DNA from: Candidatus Gastranaerophilales bacterium
GTDB taxonomy: Bacteria; Cyanobacteriota; Vampirovibrionia; Gastranaerophilales; Gastranaerophilaceae
DNA: 64,000 nucleotides
Assembly: GCA_944322545.1 (NCBI GenBank)
Contig: CALUPF010000010.1
Span: 1 to 64,000, forward strand
Direction: 5' to 3'
Positions 63,108 to 64,000 of the stretch are shown in pieces. The translations under genes were made by a program, and so were the position numbers. Under the pieces are notes generated by a model. The model searched no databases. It saw only the letters and a list, made by a program, of their open reading frames with translations, and was not told the origin of the DNA. Each line of letters opens with the position of its first letter. Position 1 is the stretch's first letter.

Positions 63108-64000
63108 CTACTTTTTTAATCTATCCGGTATAACATCCAAAGAAACTAGATGCTCGTAACTTTCTCTATTTATAATAATATCAGATTGTGCGTTATTTAC
63201 AAGTACCGCAGCAGGTTTTAAAACCCTGTTATAGTTGCTAGACATAGAATATCCATAAGCTCCGGTGTCATAAAAACAAAGAATATCGCCTTCTTCTAGA
63301 CTAGGAAGTTTGACTTCTTTTATCAAAATATCACCTGACTCACAAAATCTTCCTGCAATTGTAACAGTCTCAGATAACTCAGCATCCGGCTTATTTGCAA
63401 CTTGTGCTGTATAAACAGCCTGATACAAACTAGGTCTTGGGTTATCAGCCATACCACCATCAACAGCTACATATTTTCTTCCTTTTGGAACTTGTTTTGA
63501 ACTTCCTACAGTGTATAAAGTTATCCCAGACTTGCCAATTATACTTCTACCTGGCTCAATATGAATTTCTGGTTCAGCAACATTATATTTTGAAGCATTA
63601 TCTTTTATAGATGTAATAATTTTTTCTGCAATTTCGTAAATAGATGGAGGTGCGTCATTTTCCGTATATTTAATACCTAAACCTCCACCAAGGTTTATAT
63701 GAGTCAATTCAACACCAAACTTATCTTTTAGTCGACCCATTTCTTTTAAAAGAACATCAACTTCATCATAATAAATAGAAGTTTCAAATATTTGAGAGCC
63801 GATATGTGCGTGCATTCCGACTAAATTGAGGTTAGTATACTCTTCTAAGATTAGCTCAACAGCTTCATCAACTTGCGTTAAATCAAAACCAAACTTAGAA
63901 TCCAAATGTCCAGTTTGGATGTACTCATGTGTATGACATTCAATACCAGGTGTAACTCTCAATAAAATATCAACTTTTTTGTCAGCAGCTTTAGCAGCGT
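63108..64000 (-). CDS. lysA: Diaminopimelate decarboxylase LysA (5' part off window)
   Basis: LysA is the PLP enzyme that forms lysine from meso-diaminopimelate. The frame is open to the right edge, so the N-terminus with the PLP lysine is missing. Visible are GMHAHIGSQIFE, INLGGGLGIKY, EPGRSIIG and the active-site Cys in GRFCESGDIL, all family motifs in order. It ends VIPDRLKK, 27 bases before the cdaA start. Confidence 0.95.
   Translation of the reverse strand, partial: AAKAADKKVDILLRVTPGIECHTHEYIQTGHLDSKFGFDLTQVDEAVELILEEYTNLNLVGMHAHIGSQIFETSIYYDEVDVLLKEMGRLKDKFGVELTHINLGGGLGIKYTENDAPPSIYEIAEKIITSIKDNASKYNVAEPEIHIEPGRSIIGKSGITLYTVGSSKQVPKGRKYVAVDGGMADNPRPSLYQAVYTAQVANKPDAELSETVTIAGRFCESGDILIKEVKLPSLEEGDILCFYDTGAYGYSMSSNYNRVLKPAAVLVNNAQSDIIINRESYEHLVSLDVIPDRLKK

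Overview
The window is an AT-rich, gene-dense bacterial chromosome segment with about 70 protein genes and no tRNA, rRNA, CRISPR array, insertion sequence or prophage that I could see. The gene set includes MinCDE, dnaG-rpoD, an S10-spc ribosomal cluster with zinc-binding S14 and a zinc ribbon in L24, ruvX followed by a DUF1292 gene, NifU-NifS, CdaA, and many Gln/Ala-rich or coiled-coil single-helix proteins of unknown function. My best inference is an uncultured, non-photosynthetic relative of Cyanobacteria (Vampirovibrionia/Melainabacteria, Gastranaerophilales type). A low-GC Firmicute is the main alternative. No sequence search was run.

Layout. 1-5.3 kb: two riboflavin genes (ribF, ribH) among lineage-type membrane proteins, two DUF4013 proteins and a cupin. 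5.4-12.5 kb: dnaB, a beta-rich protein, dnaK, a 659-residue Gln/Ala-rich coiled-coil protein, and lgt coupled to a TPR lipoprotein gene. 13.1-15.8 kb: an operon of a stand-alone ClpX-type zinc finger, an alpha-solenoid protein, ruvX and a DUF1292 protein. 16-23.9 kb: an EF-hand protein, uppP, queD coupled to a large TPR gene, a secreted protein, rpoD-dnaG and a membrane protein. 24-32.3 kb: hom-thrC, a two-ORF locus (HD domain, then kinase-like and ADP-ribosyltransferase-like regions) split at a run of nine A, a DNA methyltransferase, csaB and a KDG-kinase-type sugar kinase. 32.4-36.8 kb: a coiled-coil protein, then minC-minD-minE with unusual acidic extensions. 36.8-45.6 kb: the ribosomal cluster rpsJ to rplR on the minus strand, with structured non-coding segments. 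45.8-54.4 kb: a CHASE2/cyclase-like protein, an RqcH-type NFACT protein, FlaG-like and MshEN-like proteins, a 49-residue membrane protein, gatA and a TPR/NHL protein. 54.4-64 kb: nifS-nifU, an orphan sugar-type ABC ATPase, a histidine-kinase-like protein without its His, tyrA, a STAS protein, a glycosyltransferase, a KDPG aldolase, cdaA and a partial lysA.

How the genes fit together. Most identifiable genes are housekeeping: replication and transcription, translation, envelope lipid steps (uppP, lgt), amino acids (hom, thrC, tyrA, lysA), flavin, Fe-S clusters and queuosine precursor. Two steps of 2-keto-3-deoxygluconate breakdown lie 29 kb apart. Signalling proteins are notably altered: the cyclase-like and kinase-like proteins both lack residues needed for catalysis in their families.

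The most unusual items are the HD / kinase-like / ART-like locus with a possible -1 frameshift at an A9 run, the two apparent pseudo-enzymes in signalling, promoters placed so close to start codons that leaderless transcripts are predicted, a well-formed RNA structure between rpsN and rpsH, and MinC/MinE acidic extensions.
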